From Akkermansiaceae bacterium (GTDB lineage Bacteria; Verrucomicrobiota; Verrucomicrobiia; Verrucomicrobiales; Akkermansiaceae), in contig JABHEX010000099.1 of assembly GCA_018676385.1 (NCBI GenBank), forward strand, positions 1-15,581: DNA of 15,581 nucleotides. The letters are read 5' to 3'. Under the pieces are notes generated by a model. That model did no database searches. It had not been told where the DNA came from and worked only from the letters and a program-made list of their open reading frames with translations. The translations under genes and the position numbers were made by a program. Position 1 is the stretch's first letter. Each line of letters begins with the position of its first letter. Of this stretch, positions 15,261 through 15,581 are shown in pieces.

Positions 15261-15581
15261 ATGACTCCGTTGATGAAACGATATGCATACACAATGATGA
15301 TGGCTCTGGCAGGATTTCTTGCATCTTGCGGAGAAGGAAAAAAAGAAGACGTCAATGCGGGTGTAGCTACCAGTAATGAGGAGCAAGCTAAGCCAGCAGG
15401 CGAATTGGAAGATATTCGTATTGAGATTGAGACTAGCAAGGGCAAAATCGAAGCGACGATATACGCGGCGAAGGTACCCATGACGGCGGCAAATTACCTT
15501 AATCTAGCCAAGCGCGGTTATTACGATGGTCTGACGTTTCACCGAGTGATTCCTAATTTTATGATTCAGGGAGGAGATCCA
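15261..15581 (+). CDS. Cyclophilin-type peptidyl-prolyl cis-trans isomerase, lipoprotein (3' partial)
   Basis: Cyclophilin that speeds proline isomerisation during folding of exported proteins, probably tethered to a membrane on the periplasmic side. The first 107 residues are present and the window edge cuts the rest. A lipoprotein signal with lipobox LASC (Cys23) is followed by a charged, flexible linker (24-50). The catalytic domain then begins with IETSKGKIEATIY, and FHRVIPNFMIQGGDP (93-107) is the family signature, with catalytic-site residues R95, F100, M101 and Q103 intact. ATG 15261 is used; ATG 15273 (MKRYAY) gives a more compact signal peptide and may be the true start. No Shine-Dalgarno motif. 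It lies 75 bases after tRNA-Val on the same strand. Confidence 0.93.
   Translation, partial: MTPLMKRYAYTMMMALAGFLASCGEGKKEDVNAGVATSNEEQAKPAGELEDIRIEIETSKGKIEATIYAAKVPMTAANYLNLAKRGYYDGLTFHRVIPNFMIQGGDP

Overview
The window reads as ordinary chromosome from a bacterium of the PVC group, most likely Verrucomicrobiota. This rests on several things together: a murG - murC/murB fusion - ddl - ftsQ - ftsA cell-wall and division block, a secreted GH110-type alpha-galactosidase, a SWIM-SNF2 helicase, and no Shine-Dalgarno motif before any gene. The phylum is an inference from gene content and style; no rRNA gene is present. I see no transposase, integrase, phage gene or CRISPR array.

Layout. (1) 1-1540: ilvC, a long-form (class II) ketol-acid reductoisomerase, closed by a textbook intrinsic terminator. 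(2) 1571-4080, minus strand: a secreted GH110-family alpha-1,3-galactosidase-like beta-helix protein, and upstream of it an unrecognised 175-residue protein. (3) 4081-4314: an AT-rich divergent spacer, then a plus-strand gene for a small protein with a probable MarR-like winged helix. That gene meets the next one tail to tail with 4 bases between stops. (4) 4844-8024, minus strand: a two-gene unit of a small membrane-anchored or secreted protein followed 10 bases later by a large SWIM-SNF2 helicase. (5) 8225-14851, plus strand: murG, a murC-murB fusion, ddl, ftsQ and ftsA, tightly packed from murG to ftsQ. (6) 14852-15581: a 259-base gap with several hairpins, tRNA-Val(CAC), and the start of a lipoprotein cyclophilin-type peptidyl-prolyl isomerase cut by the window edge.

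How the genes work together. Block 5 is a coherent pathway. MurB makes UDP-MurNAc and MurC adds L-Ala to it, here as one polypeptide. Ddl makes the D-Ala-D-Ala that ends the stem peptide, MurG makes lipid II, and FtsQ and FtsA belong to the divisome that uses lipid II at mid-cell. Two usual partners are missing at the edges: no ftsW lies before murG and no ftsZ follows ftsA, so this is a detached part of the classical dcw cluster.

Most worth a second look: an A8 slippery tract followed by a perfect hairpin exactly in the linker between the MurC and MurB domains, where a slip in either direction would release MurC alone; the loss of ftsZ from its place after ftsA; the absence of Shine-Dalgarno motifs, with pyrimidines just before many start codons; and a GH110 enzyme with an unusual N-terminal region.
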